Source: Streptococcus australis (GTDB lineage Bacteria; Bacillota; Bacilli; Lactobacillales; Streptococcaceae). Taken from it: a stretch of 64,000 bases of DNA. A model generated the notes under the pieces. That model had not been told where the DNA came from. It was given only the letters and a program-made list of their open reading frames with translations, and ran no database searches. A program made the position numbers and the translations under genes. Of the stretch, positions 36,869-45,817 are shown one piece after another (positions within the stretch are counted from its first letter, which is position 1; the number at the start of each line of letters is the position of its first letter). The DNA is taken from NCBI RefSeq assembly GCF_003943615.1, contig NZ_RJPZ01000001.1, positions 244,481 to 308,480 on the forward strand, read 5' to 3'.

Positions 36869-37026
36869 CAGTTTTCTCCTTCTAAATATTTCTGAGCTTC
36901 CTGAACATAAAAGAGTTCTGGATTTTCATGGGCGATGCTTTCAAACAAACTACGGGCACGAGCTTCATCTCCTTTTAGTTGAGCGTTAAGAACATAATAT
37001 ATCCCTTTAAATAGTACTGTTAATCT
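36868..37026 (-). pseudogene. 3' fragment of a helical (TPR-like) protein gene
   Basis: A 52-codon open frame without a start codon, bounded upstream by TAA at 37027-37029. Its translation, with [19 protein letters not shown] and [16 protein letters not shown], has the pattern of a tetratricopeptide helix pair. It ends overlapping the DUF4176-like start. Together with its neighbours it indicates loss of the 5' part of a former operon. Confidence 0.45.
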
Positions 37027-37082
37027 TTAAATACTAACCATGATTTACAAGATAAACTTATTTTTAAATGTTTCACAAATAC

Positions 37083-38357
37083 TTACTTATCCTTCAAAGC
37101 TTCAAACTTGGCCTTCATGGTTGGATTCTTCCGAGTCAATTTTTTGACTGATACATCATCCAGCTTATTATTGGCAAGTCGGAGTTGATTTTCGGATGTG
37201 GTGAGGAATTTCTTGACTTCTTCCATCCGCTTGATGGCTTTGTCGATTTCATCGATGGCCTTGCCAAAGTTGACTGAGGCTGAATTGTAGTTCTTGGCAA
37301 AGGCAACCTTGAATGCATCTAGGTCTTCCTCGAAGTGAGTAATGTCAATATTTTGTTCACGGATCAGTGCTAGTTCCTGCTTGTATTTAAGGGAGTTAAG
37401 GGCTGCATTGCGTAAGAGACCAATCAACTGGATAAAGAACTGAGGCCGGACCACATACATCTTCTCATACTCATGGCTGACATCGACAATCCCTGTGTTG
37501 AAGTAGTCGTTGTCTGCTTCAAGCATACTTACCAAAACAGCATACTCACAGTTCTTTTCTCGACGGTCCTTGTCCAATTCCTTATAGAAGTCTGCATTCT
37601 TATGCTTTTTCTCTGTGCCGTCGGCTTCATTCTTCATCTCAAACATGATGGAAATGAATTCTAGACCATTTTCATCAAAGTCACGGAAGATAAAGTCCCC
37701 TTTAGAACCACGAGCAGAGACCTTGTTGTCCTTTTCGAAATAGGCATTAGGGAAGGCAAAACTGCGAACCTTGTTGAACTCACTCTCCGCATACTGCTCC
37801 AGACTTTCCCCAATAGCTTTGGTTGATTGTTGGGCCTTGAAATTTTTGTAGAACTCAACCTGCTCATTAGCCGCCTTAAGCTGGGCCTCATAGTTTTGTT
37901 TAACTGAAGTCAGAGAAAGTTCGTTTTCCTTTTCTTGTAAAAGGAGCTGATTTTTGACCTGATCACGTTCTTTTTCTAGGTCAGATAAAGTCTTTTGTAG
38001 TTGGTTTTCATGCTCCAAGCGCAAGGTGGCTAATTGATTCTCCAGTGCCTGAACCTCTTTTTCTTTCTCTAGCAGACTTTGGCTAGCAATTTGCTCCACC
38101 TCTTTTTTAGCCAATTCTTTTTCAGTATCAAACTGTTGAATCTGGTTTTGTAACTGGGCAATTTCTTGGTCCTTTTTTGCTAACTTCTCTTGTTGCTCAT
38201 TGAGGGCCTTTTGCTCAGCTAAAGCCAACTCCTGCCGAATCCGCTCATGAATTTCCTTGTCAAACTCCGCCGTCCGCACTTGGGACAAGAGCTCGCTGTA
38301 TTGACTTTCATTGACTGTAAAAACTTCCCCACAGTTGGGGCACTTGATTTCGTTCAT
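37083..38357 (-). CDS. DUF2130 domain protein with zinc-ribbon and coiled coil
   Basis: A 424-residue cytoplasmic protein of unknown function. It starts with a zinc-ribbon half-site CPNCG at residues 6-10, continues with a long Glu/Gln/Lys-rich coiled coil (about 30-180), and ends with the DUF2130 domain containing GDFIFRDFDENGLEFISI, FEMKNEADGTEKKHKNADF and YEKMYVVRPQFFIQLI. Acidic and Lys residues in this domain resemble nuclease-fold proteins, a link I cannot verify. It is transcribed alone; its 5' side faces the cloverleaf-like element. Confidence 0.82.
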   Translation of the reverse strand: MNEIKCPNCGEVFTVNESQYSELLSQVRTAEFDKEIHERIRQELALAEQKALNEQQEKLAKKDQEIAQLQNQIQQFDTEKELAKKEVEQIASQSLLEKEKEVQALENQLATLRLEHENQLQKTLSDLEKERDQVKNQLLLQEKENELSLTSVKQNYEAQLKAANEQVEFYKNFKAQQSTKAIGESLEQYAESEFNKVRSFAFPNAYFEKDNKVSARGSKGDFIFRDFDENGLEFISIMFEMKNEADGTEKKHKNADFYKELDKDRREKNCEYAVLVSMLEADNDYFNTGIVDVSHEYEKMYVVRPQFFIQLIGLLRNAALNSLKYKQELALIREQNIDITHFEEDLDAFKVAFAKNYNSASVNFGKAIDEIDKAIKRMEEVKKFLTTSENQLRLANNKLDDVSVKKLTRKNPTMKAKFEALKDK

Positions 38358-38515
38358 AGCCTGCCTCTTTCTCTATTCTTAGTATATTATATCATGCTAG
38401 CAGTAAAATCAAAACCAGCAAACAAAGCTTGCTTCTACTATTTCCCTTGGCAATAAAGTTTCTAACAGGAATAGTGGACATGAGAGCATTTGGGGAAGCA
38501 GAAGGCTAAGCATTG

Positions 38516-38651
38516 AAACTTCCCGCCGTGAGAAAAGCAACAGAAACAAATTTGTTTCTGTTGCTCGGTAGATTTGAGACGGAAGGCTCAAATCTAAGGT
38601 ATGGAATCCCAAAGGGAGTCGCTACCGTCCGTCCTCACCTAAGGGAAGTTT
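38516..38651. repeat. Cloverleaf-like structured element between pcrA and the DUF2130 gene
   Basis: Ends AAACTTCCC (38516-38524) and GGGAAGTTT (38643-38651) pair perfectly, backed by GTGAG/CTCAC. Inside are three hairpins: a perfect 28-base palindrome with arm GCAACAGAAACAAA (38537-38564), AGATTTGAG/CTCAAATCT (38570-38595), and GGTA...TCCC AAA GGGA...TACC (38598-38626). It could be a structured RNA or a miniature mobile element with inverted ends. I do not recognise it. The rest of the gap (38358-38515) has no gene. Confidence 0.6.
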
Positions 38652-38654
38652 TAT

Positions 38655-38690
38655 AAAAAGGCAAAACCAGCAAGCTTAGCTTACTGGTTT
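38655..38690 (-). terminator. pcrA terminator
   Basis: AAACCAGTAAGCT pairs with AAGCTTGCTGGTTT, followed on the minus strand by TTTTGCCTTTTT. It overlaps the last bases before the pcrA stop at 38695. Confidence 0.82.
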
Positions 38691-38694
38691 CTGT

Positions 38695-40980
38695 TTATTT
38701 CTTCTCAATCGGAGCGACGCTGGCCAAGAGTTTCTTGAGACCCACTTCTGGGAAGTTAATCTTAAGCTCTTGGGTATTGCCACTACCTGAGACTTCAAGG
38801 ACGGTTCCTTCTCCCCACTTCTTGTGAACAGCAATGTCGCCAATGGACCAAGCGACACTTTCTTTGACACCAGCTTGGTTGCCATTGCCAAAGGGAAGGC
38901 TTGAGGAGGTGAGGGTGCTTGGGGCTGCTTGTCTCTTGCGCTCTTGAAGGGCTTGCGACAGGCTCATTCCTTTTCCAAAGGTCGTTCCGCCGCCGTTGCT
39001 ATAGGAAGCCTTAAAGCTCGTGTTAGCCGGACGCGCTAAACCTTGGTAGGTCAATAAATCTGAGCTAATCTCATTGATAAAGCGCGTCGGACGGTTGTAG
39101 CTGGTCCGTCCAAAGAGCAAACGAGAATTGGCATTGGTCAAGAAGAGAATCTTCTCTGCCCGCGTGATTCCTACATAAGCCAGACGACGTTCTTCTTCCA
39201 ACTCATCTGGATCCTCTGCTGCTCGACTAAGAGGAAAGACGTTTTCTTCCATCCCAATCAAGAAGACCACTGGGAACTCCAGTCCTTTAGCCGCGTGAAG
39301 AGTCATCAAGGTCACTTCCGAAGTCTCTTGCGCGCCATCATCTGTATCAGCAATCAGGGCCAAGTCGTTCAAAAAACGACTTAAGGTTTCCACACCAGAT
39401 TCATCTTCAACAGACTCACCATTTTCATCAAAATTCTTGGTAACAGACAGGAATTCTTGGATATTCTCGATGCGGGCCTGACTTTCCAAATTTCCCTGAT
39501 TGGTTAAGGTTGTCATATAGCCTGTCTTGTCAAGGACTTCTTCGACCAATTCTGTAATGGTCAGCTGGTCCAATCTTTCTCTCAAATCAAGAATGAGATT
39601 GGCAAAATCCCAGATAGCCTGGGCCGCTTTTCCTTTGATGCCAGAGAGCATGATATTGGCTGAAGCATCCAGGAGTGAAGACCCTTGCATTTGGGCAAAA
39701 TCGCGAATCTTCTCCACCGTACCCGGTCCGATTCCACGCTTAGGTTCATTGATAATCCGCTCAAAACTAATATTGTCACTGAGGTTGGCAATCAAGTTCA
39801 GATAAGCAATGACATCTCGAATTTCTTTCCGGCTATAGAACTTGGTACCCCCTACCATGGTATAAGGAATATTGGACTTGAGCAGTGCTTCTTCAATGGT
39901 CCGGGATTGGGCATTAGTTCGGTAGAGAACCGCAAAGTCACGGTGTTTATAGTTAGCTTTCCGACTGAGCTCTTCAATGGTTTTGGCCACAAAAACCGCT
40001 TCATCCTGCTCATCATTAGCCCGGTAATAGACAATCTCTTCGCCGTCAGCATTTTGAGTCCAGAGATTCTTAGGACGACGGTTACGATTATTTTTGATAA
40101 CATCGTTCGCTGCTTGTAGGATGGTTTTAGTGGAGCGATAATTTTCCTCTAACAAAACGACCTTGGCATCAGGATAATCCTTTTCGAAATCCAAGATATT
40201 TTGCATATCCGCTCCCCGCCAGCCATAAATTGATTGGTCAGCATCCCCAACCACACAGATATTTTTAAAGCGTGAAGCTAGTAGTTTGACCAATTGGTAT
40301 TGGGCATGGTTGGTATCTTGGTACTCATCCACATGGATGTATTGGAACTTCTGTTGGTAATAGGTCAGCACATCAGGATGCTGGTCAAAGAGACGCAAGG
40401 TCAGCATGATCAAATCATCAAAGTCCACTGCTTCTGACTGACGCAATTCCTTTTGGTAAGCCTCATAGCACTTGGCAACGATCTGGGTGTACATATCCCC
40501 CGCTTGAGCAGCATAAGCCACTTCATCAATCAGGTCATTCTTGGCATTGGAAATGGTCCCCAAGATGGTTCGTTCATTCCATTTCTTAGGATCCAAATTC
40601 AAGGACTTCAAGATGCGCTTCATCAAGGTCCGTTGCTCACCCGGATCGACAATGGTAAAGTTACGATTGTAGCCAATGTGATCCGCATCTCGACGAAGGA
40701 TGCGCACACACATGGAGTGAAAGGTCGCAATCAAGCAATCTTGAGTCGCTGGATTTAACTGATAAGCCCGCTCCTTCATCTCGCGAGCAGCTTTATTGGT
40801 AAAGGTAATGGCCAAAATATTCCAAGGATTGACCATTTTTTCATCGATCAAATAAGCGATCCGGTGGGTCAAGACACGTGTCTTACCAGAACCAGCCCCC
40901 GCCATGATCAAGAGGGGGCCTTCTGTCGTTTGAACCGCCTCTGCCTGGCGATCATTCATACCATTCAATAAAGGATTCAT
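38695..40980 (-). CDS. pcrA: ATP-dependent DNA helicase PcrA/UvrD
   Basis: A 761-residue superfamily 1A helicase that works in repair, replication restart and rolling-circle replication. Motif I GAGSGKTRVLTHRIAYL lies near residue 30; later motifs include DEYQDTN, GDADQSIYGWRGA, LEENYRST, TLHAAKGLEFPVVF and VGITRAE. The Ser/Gly-rich linker and C-terminal Tudor-like RNA-polymerase-binding domain are typical. GAGGAG six bases before ATG 40980 decides the start; an in-frame ATG 18 bases earlier is less likely. Confidence 0.96.
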   Translation of the reverse strand: MNPLLNGMNDRQAEAVQTTEGPLLIMAGAGSGKTRVLTHRIAYLIDEKMVNPWNILAITFTNKAAREMKERAYQLNPATQDCLIATFHSMCVRILRRDADHIGYNRNFTIVDPGEQRTLMKRILKSLNLDPKKWNERTILGTISNAKNDLIDEVAYAAQAGDMYTQIVAKCYEAYQKELRQSEAVDFDDLIMLTLRLFDQHPDVLTYYQQKFQYIHVDEYQDTNHAQYQLVKLLASRFKNICVVGDADQSIYGWRGADMQNILDFEKDYPDAKVVLLEENYRSTKTILQAANDVIKNNRNRRPKNLWTQNADGEEIVYYRANDEQDEAVFVAKTIEELSRKANYKHRDFAVLYRTNAQSRTIEEALLKSNIPYTMVGGTKFYSRKEIRDVIAYLNLIANLSDNISFERIINEPKRGIGPGTVEKIRDFAQMQGSSLLDASANIMLSGIKGKAAQAIWDFANLILDLRERLDQLTITELVEEVLDKTGYMTTLTNQGNLESQARIENIQEFLSVTKNFDENGESVEDESGVETLSRFLNDLALIADTDDGAQETSEVTLMTLHAAKGLEFPVVFLIGMEENVFPLSRAAEDPDELEEERRLAYVGITRAEKILFLTNANSRLLFGRTSYNRPTRFINEISSDLLTYQGLARPANTSFKASYSNGGGTTFGKGMSLSQALQERKRQAAPSTLTSSSLPFGNGNQAGVKESVAWSIGDIAVHKKWGEGTVLEVSGSGNTQELKINFPEVGLKKLLASVAPIEKK

Positions 40981-41058
40981 CTCATACTCCTCATTCATTC
41001 AATCGTTCTATTATACCACATTTTCGCCCTTTCTCATTTGGAAAATGGTCGGCTTCAT

Positions 41059-41087
41059 TTGAATTTTGCGCTCAAAAAAGCTATAAT
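41059..41087 (+). promoter_or_regulatory. Promoter of the cation exporter gene
   Basis: TTGAAT (41059-41064) and TATAAT (41082-41087) are 17 bases apart. About 70 bases of leader follow before the GTG start, with two weak stems but no recognised metal riboswitch. Confidence 0.75.
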
Positions 41088-41165
41088 AAAGCCTTAAGAA
41101 GAACGAATTTTTCCTCTTCGATAACCGCTTATGAGGAAATCTACAGAAGTCTGGAGGAGTTATCA

Positions 41166-42359
41166 GTGAATCAATCACAAAGTAATTTAAAACTTGCCGA
41201 ACGTGGAGCCCTGATCAGTATTGTAGCCTACCTGATCCTTTCCGCTGCCAAATTAGCAACAGGCCACCTCCTTCACTCCTCCAGTTTGGTTGCCGATGGT
41301 TTTAATAACTTATCAGATATTATCAGCAATGTCGCCCTTCTCATTGGCATTCGCATGGCCCGCCAGCCAGCTGACCGCGACCACCGATTCGGTCATTGGA
41401 AGATTGAAGATCTAGCTAGTCTGGTGACTTCCATCATCATGTTTTATGTGGGCTTTGATGTCTTACGAGATACGGTTCAAAAAATCCTCAGCAGGGAAAC
41501 ATCGGTCATTGATCCTTTAGGGGCCATTGTTGGAGTTGGGTCAGCCCTAGTCATGTTTGCGGTCTATCTATATAACCGCACTTTAGCTAAGAAAGCCCAA
41601 TCCAAGGCCCTCAATGCTGCTGCTAAAGACAACCTGTCTGACGTGGTCACTTCTTTAGGAACCTCTGTTGCGATTGGAGCTAGTGCTCTTAACTATCCGA
41701 TTGTGGACCAATTAGTGGCCATCGTTATTACTTTCTTTATTCTAAAAACAGCCTACGATATTTTCATTGAATCCTCCTTCAGCCTCTCAGATGGATTTGA
41801 TGAAAGTCTTCTTGATAAATACAAGGCTGCTATTCTAGAATTGCCAAAGGTCAGCCGGGTCAAATCCCAACGAGGACGGACCTACGGAAGCAATATCTAC
41901 CTAGATGTCGTCATCGAAATGAATCCAGACCTTTCTGTTTATGAGAGCCATGCCATTACCGAAGAGGTCGAGCGCCTTCTCAAGGAAGAATTTGGAGTCT
42001 TTGACATTGATGTCCATGTGGAACCAAGTTCCATCCCAGAAGATGAGATTTTGGACAATGTCCTTCTCAAACTAAAAACCTACGAAGAGCGCTTGCAAGC
42101 TCAACAAGAATATTCAACCCTCTTAGCAGACAACTTCACCCTCATCGATGAGTTTGGCCAAGAAAGCCACAAGGAGGACCTGGTCCGTTTGCAGGAAGAG
42201 CATCAGATTCCCTTTAAGAATTTCGAAATCGAATCCATCAGTCAAAAGACTAAGTTGATTCGCTATGAATTAAATAACCAGATCCATACCAGTCTCTGGC
42301 GTCGCCATGAACATTGGCAAAAGGTCTTTCATCAAATTACCAGTAAAAAGGAAAACTAG
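41166..42359 (+). CDS. mntE: Cation diffusion facilitator, MntE-like
   Basis: A 397-residue metal exporter with six membrane helices in the first 210 residues and a cytoplasmic metal-binding C-domain. The site residues in ADGFNNLSD (helix 2) are N-D type, which in streptococcal MntE goes with manganese rather than zinc. The second HxxxD-like site reads NAAAKDNLSD. A C-terminal extension beyond the usual family length follows. The start is GTG with GGAGGAG six bases upstream. It probably protects against excess Mn(II), by analogy to pneumococcus. Confidence 0.87.
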   Translation: MNQSQSNLKLAERGALISIVAYLILSAAKLATGHLLHSSSLVADGFNNLSDIISNVALLIGIRMARQPADRDHRFGHWKIEDLASLVTSIIMFYVGFDVLRDTVQKILSRETSVIDPLGAIVGVGSALVMFAVYLYNRTLAKKAQSKALNAAAKDNLSDVVTSLGTSVAIGASALNYPIVDQLVAIVITFFILKTAYDIFIESSFSLSDGFDESLLDKYKAAILELPKVSRVKSQRGRTYGSNIYLDVVIEMNPDLSVYESHAITEEVERLLKEEFGVFDIDVHVEPSSIPEDEILDNVLLKLKTYEERLQAQQEYSTLLADNFTLIDEFGQESHKEDLVRLQEEHQIPFKNFEIESISQKTKLIRYELNNQIHTSLWRRHEHWQKVFHQITSKKEN

Positions 42360-42392
42360 GGCCCTCTAACGGGGATGAATGAAGCTAAAAAG

Positions 42393-42427
42393 CTACTGCA
42401 GTTCACATATTCTGCAGTAGTTTTTTT
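42393..42427 (+). terminator. Terminator after mntE
   Basis: CTACTGCAG and CTGCAGTAG pair over a ten-base loop, followed by seven T residues. Confidence 0.92.
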
Positions 42428-42452
42428 GTACGAAAAAAATAGTCCTTCTGGA

Positions 42453-43010
42453 CTATTCTTCTATTTTAATAAAGCCGAATTTATTTAAAGGATACAAGCG
42501 GAAATCAACTACCCCTTCAATCTGACCTTCTTGAATATAACCAAATTCACGACTATCTTTAGTATTGTTACGATCATCATTTAAGACTAAATAACTATTA
42601 CTTGGTACTTTTCCAGCCTTGGTTCCCTTAAGTTCTCTAGAGAAAAAATCATTTGTAAAATAATCACCACTTGGGGCTGCTAAATGTTTGGTCTTCATTT
42701 TATCCAAATACGGCTCTTCTGTAGCTACACCATTCAAATAAAAGACATCATCCACATAACTGACCTCATCGCTCTCTATAGCAATGACACGTCCAAGATA
42801 TTGTTTCTCTTTTACATGATAGAGGACCAAATCTGTCCGATCAATTTTTCCCTTCTTTGTCGCTAATACTAAATCATCTTTCTTAACGGAGGCATTGGCC
42901 ATTTGATCAGATACCCACAATGGTTGAAAAACAAATAGGCGCAAAGTAATGAGTACCAAGCCCAATATTCCAATGATGATAATATTCCGAATCAAATCCC
43001 TTTTTGACAT
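42453..43010 (-). CDS. Signal-peptidase-I-like protein lacking the Ser/Lys dyad
   Basis: A 185-residue protein with one N-terminal membrane segment (about 9-28) and a signal peptidase I fold: GRVIAIESDEV, VFYLNG and VLNDDRNNTKDSREFG correspond to boxes D and E. The catalytic Ser box, usually GxSMxPTL, reads VSDQMANASV here, with Asp35 or Gln36 in place of Ser. The Lys that normally precedes RV is Gly73 (LGRVIA). A normal peptidase therefore seems impossible. This resembles the group A Streptococcus pilus-assembly protein SipA, which lacks the same residues. It is downstream of pyk and probably in its transcript. Confidence 0.82.
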   Translation of the reverse strand: MSKRDLIRNIIIIGILGLVLITLRLFVFQPLWVSDQMANASVKKDDLVLATKKGKIDRTDLVLYHVKEKQYLGRVIAIESDEVSYVDDVFYLNGVATEEPYLDKMKTKHLAAPSGDYFTNDFFSRELKGTKAGKVPSNSYLVLNDDRNNTKDSREFGYIQEGQIEGVVDFRLYPLNKFGFIKIEE

Positions 43011-43100
43011 TCCTATCCCCCCTTTCAGTTCCTTCCATTATACCATTTTATTAGACAATAAAAAAGGCCCACATTCCTAAATCGTCAGAAACTTGGACGA

Positions 43101-43143
43101 AAAAAACCCTGTCTCCAAGATTTTACACTTAGAGAACAAGGTT
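43101..43143 (-). terminator. pyk terminator
   Basis: AACCTTGTTCTCTAAG pairs with CTTGGAGACAGGGTT, followed by a T-run on the minus strand. It lies between pyk and the signal-peptidase-like gene, so any read-through is partial. Confidence 0.85.
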
Positions 43144-43154
43144 TGTTAGTTAGA

Positions 43155-44660
43155 TTAACGTACTGTACGGATACGCATAGTGTTTGTACGAACAGCTTCA
43201 CCAAGTGGCACACCTGCTACGATAACGATATCGTCACCAGATTGTACAAGACCTGCTTCTACTGCTTTACGTTCTGCGATTTCGAACATATCGTCAGTTG
43301 ATGATGGAGCATCTGTCAACATTGGGATAACACCCCAGTTCAACATCAATCCACGTTCAGTCAATTCATCAAATGTCAATGCCAAGATATCAGCATTTGG
43401 ACGGTATTTAGAAATCAAACGTGCAGTGTGACCAGTCTTAGTAAGAGTAACGACCAATTTGATATCCATTGAGTTTGTTGCATCTTTAACAGCTGAAGCC
43501 ATAACTTCTGTCTTAGAGTTACGTTCAAATGAATCTGAGTTCAAACGTCCGTATTCGTTAAGAAGAGTTTGAGCGTTCTTGTCGATAGTAGCCATTGTAC
43601 GAACAGACTCAAGTGGGTATTTACCATTTGCAGACTCACCTGAAAGCATAGTCGCGTCAGTTCCGTCGATAACAGCGTTAAATACGTCTGATACTTCTGA
43701 ACGAGTTGCACGTGGTTTTTCAGTCATTGTTTCAAGCATGTTTGTTGCAGTGATAACAACTTTACCAGCAGCGTTTACTTTTGTGATGATCATTTTTTGG
43801 TAAACTGGAACCATTTCGAATGGTACTTCGATACCCATGTCACCACGAGCGATCATGATACCATCAGCAGCTTCAATGATTTCATCCAAGTTATCGATAC
43901 CTTGTTGGTTTTCGATCTTCGCAAACAATTGAACGTGACCGTTACCAGTTTCTTCACAGATAGCACGAACTTCGTTTACGTCTTTTGCAGTACGTACGAA
44001 TGAGATCGCGATGAAGTTGATACCTTGTTCCAAACCGAAGCGGATATCGTCGTTATCGCGTTCAGCAAGAGCTGGGAAAGGAATTTTAGTGTTAGGGATG
44101 TTGACACCTTTTTGTTTAGCAATCACACCGTCATTTTCAACTTCAACGATAAATTCACGGCTTGCATCGTCTTTTTCTACAACACGAAGACCCAATTTAC
44201 CATCGTCAATCAATACTTGGCGACCAACTTCAACGTCATCATAGATGTCAAGCGCACCTGCAACGTTCAAAGCAATCACTTCACGAGTTGATTTGATTCC
44301 TTGTTTAGTAGCAACACGGATCTTTTCACCAGTCTTGTATGAGTACTCTTTAGCATCGCCTTCGAACAACTCTGTACGGATTTCTGGACCTTTTGTATCA
44401 AGCAGGAAACCAACTTTTTTACCAGCGATTTCTTCTGCACGTTTAACAGTTGCCATACGGTCACCTTGTTCTTGGTGGTCACCGTGTGAGAAGTTGAAAC
44501 GGAAAGTATTTGCACCAGCTTCGATCAATTTAGCAATGTTTTGTGCTGAAGCTTCAACATCAAGTTTTTCACCCCAATATCCATCATCACCAAATTTTTT
44601 ACCACCACGGATTTCTACCGCAGGACCTAAGGTTGCAACGATTTTTACACGTTTGTTCAT
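43155..44660 (-). CDS. pyk: Pyruvate kinase
   Basis: Makes pyruvate and ATP from phosphoenolpyruvate, the last step of glycolysis. The 501-residue protein starts MNKRVKIVATLGPAV and shows the substrate loop FNFSHG, the KIENQQGIDNLDEI and MIARGDMGIEVP segments and VVITATNMLETM with catalytic Lys nearby. Its codon usage is very biased, as expected of a highly expressed gene. It follows pfkA by 59 bases and was probably cotranscribed with it. Confidence 0.97.
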   Translation of the reverse strand: MNKRVKIVATLGPAVEIRGGKKFGDDGYWGEKLDVEASAQNIAKLIEAGANTFRFNFSHGDHQEQGDRMATVKRAEEIAGKKVGFLLDTKGPEIRTELFEGDAKEYSYKTGEKIRVATKQGIKSTREVIALNVAGALDIYDDVEVGRQVLIDDGKLGLRVVEKDDASREFIVEVENDGVIAKQKGVNIPNTKIPFPALAERDNDDIRFGLEQGINFIAISFVRTAKDVNEVRAICEETGNGHVQLFAKIENQQGIDNLDEIIEAADGIMIARGDMGIEVPFEMVPVYQKMIITKVNAAGKVVITATNMLETMTEKPRATRSEVSDVFNAVIDGTDATMLSGESANGKYPLESVRTMATIDKNAQTLLNEYGRLNSDSFERNSKTEVMASAVKDATNSMDIKLVVTLTKTGHTARLISKYRPNADILALTFDELTERGLMLNWGVIPMLTDAPSSTDDMFEIAERKAVEAGLVQSGDDIVIVAGVPLGEAVRTNTMRIRTVR

Positions 44661-44719
44661 GATTTCTATGACTCCTTTTAAAATACACTGTCTTTTTGGA
44701 CAAATTTTAACAAATAAAA

Positions 44720-45766
<1,047 letters not shown>

Positions 45767-45817
45767 TTAATGATTATAACACAAAGAGGCTCAAATTTCT
45801 CCTATTTTCCGTAGATT

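Noticed and set aside
36801-36989. A plus-strand protein of 62 residues
   Set aside because: It is antisense to better-supported minus-strand fragments resembling DUF4176 and a helical protein, and lacks a ribosome site.
38516-38651. A tRNA gene
   Set aside because: No anticodon arm, T-arm consensus GGTTCRA or 7-bp acceptor of the right length is present; the middle palindrome is 14 bp.
41088-41165. A manganese (yybP-ykoY) riboswitch before the mntE-like gene
   Set aside because: The leader is only about 70 bases and lacks the two conserved purine-rich internal loops of that riboswitch.
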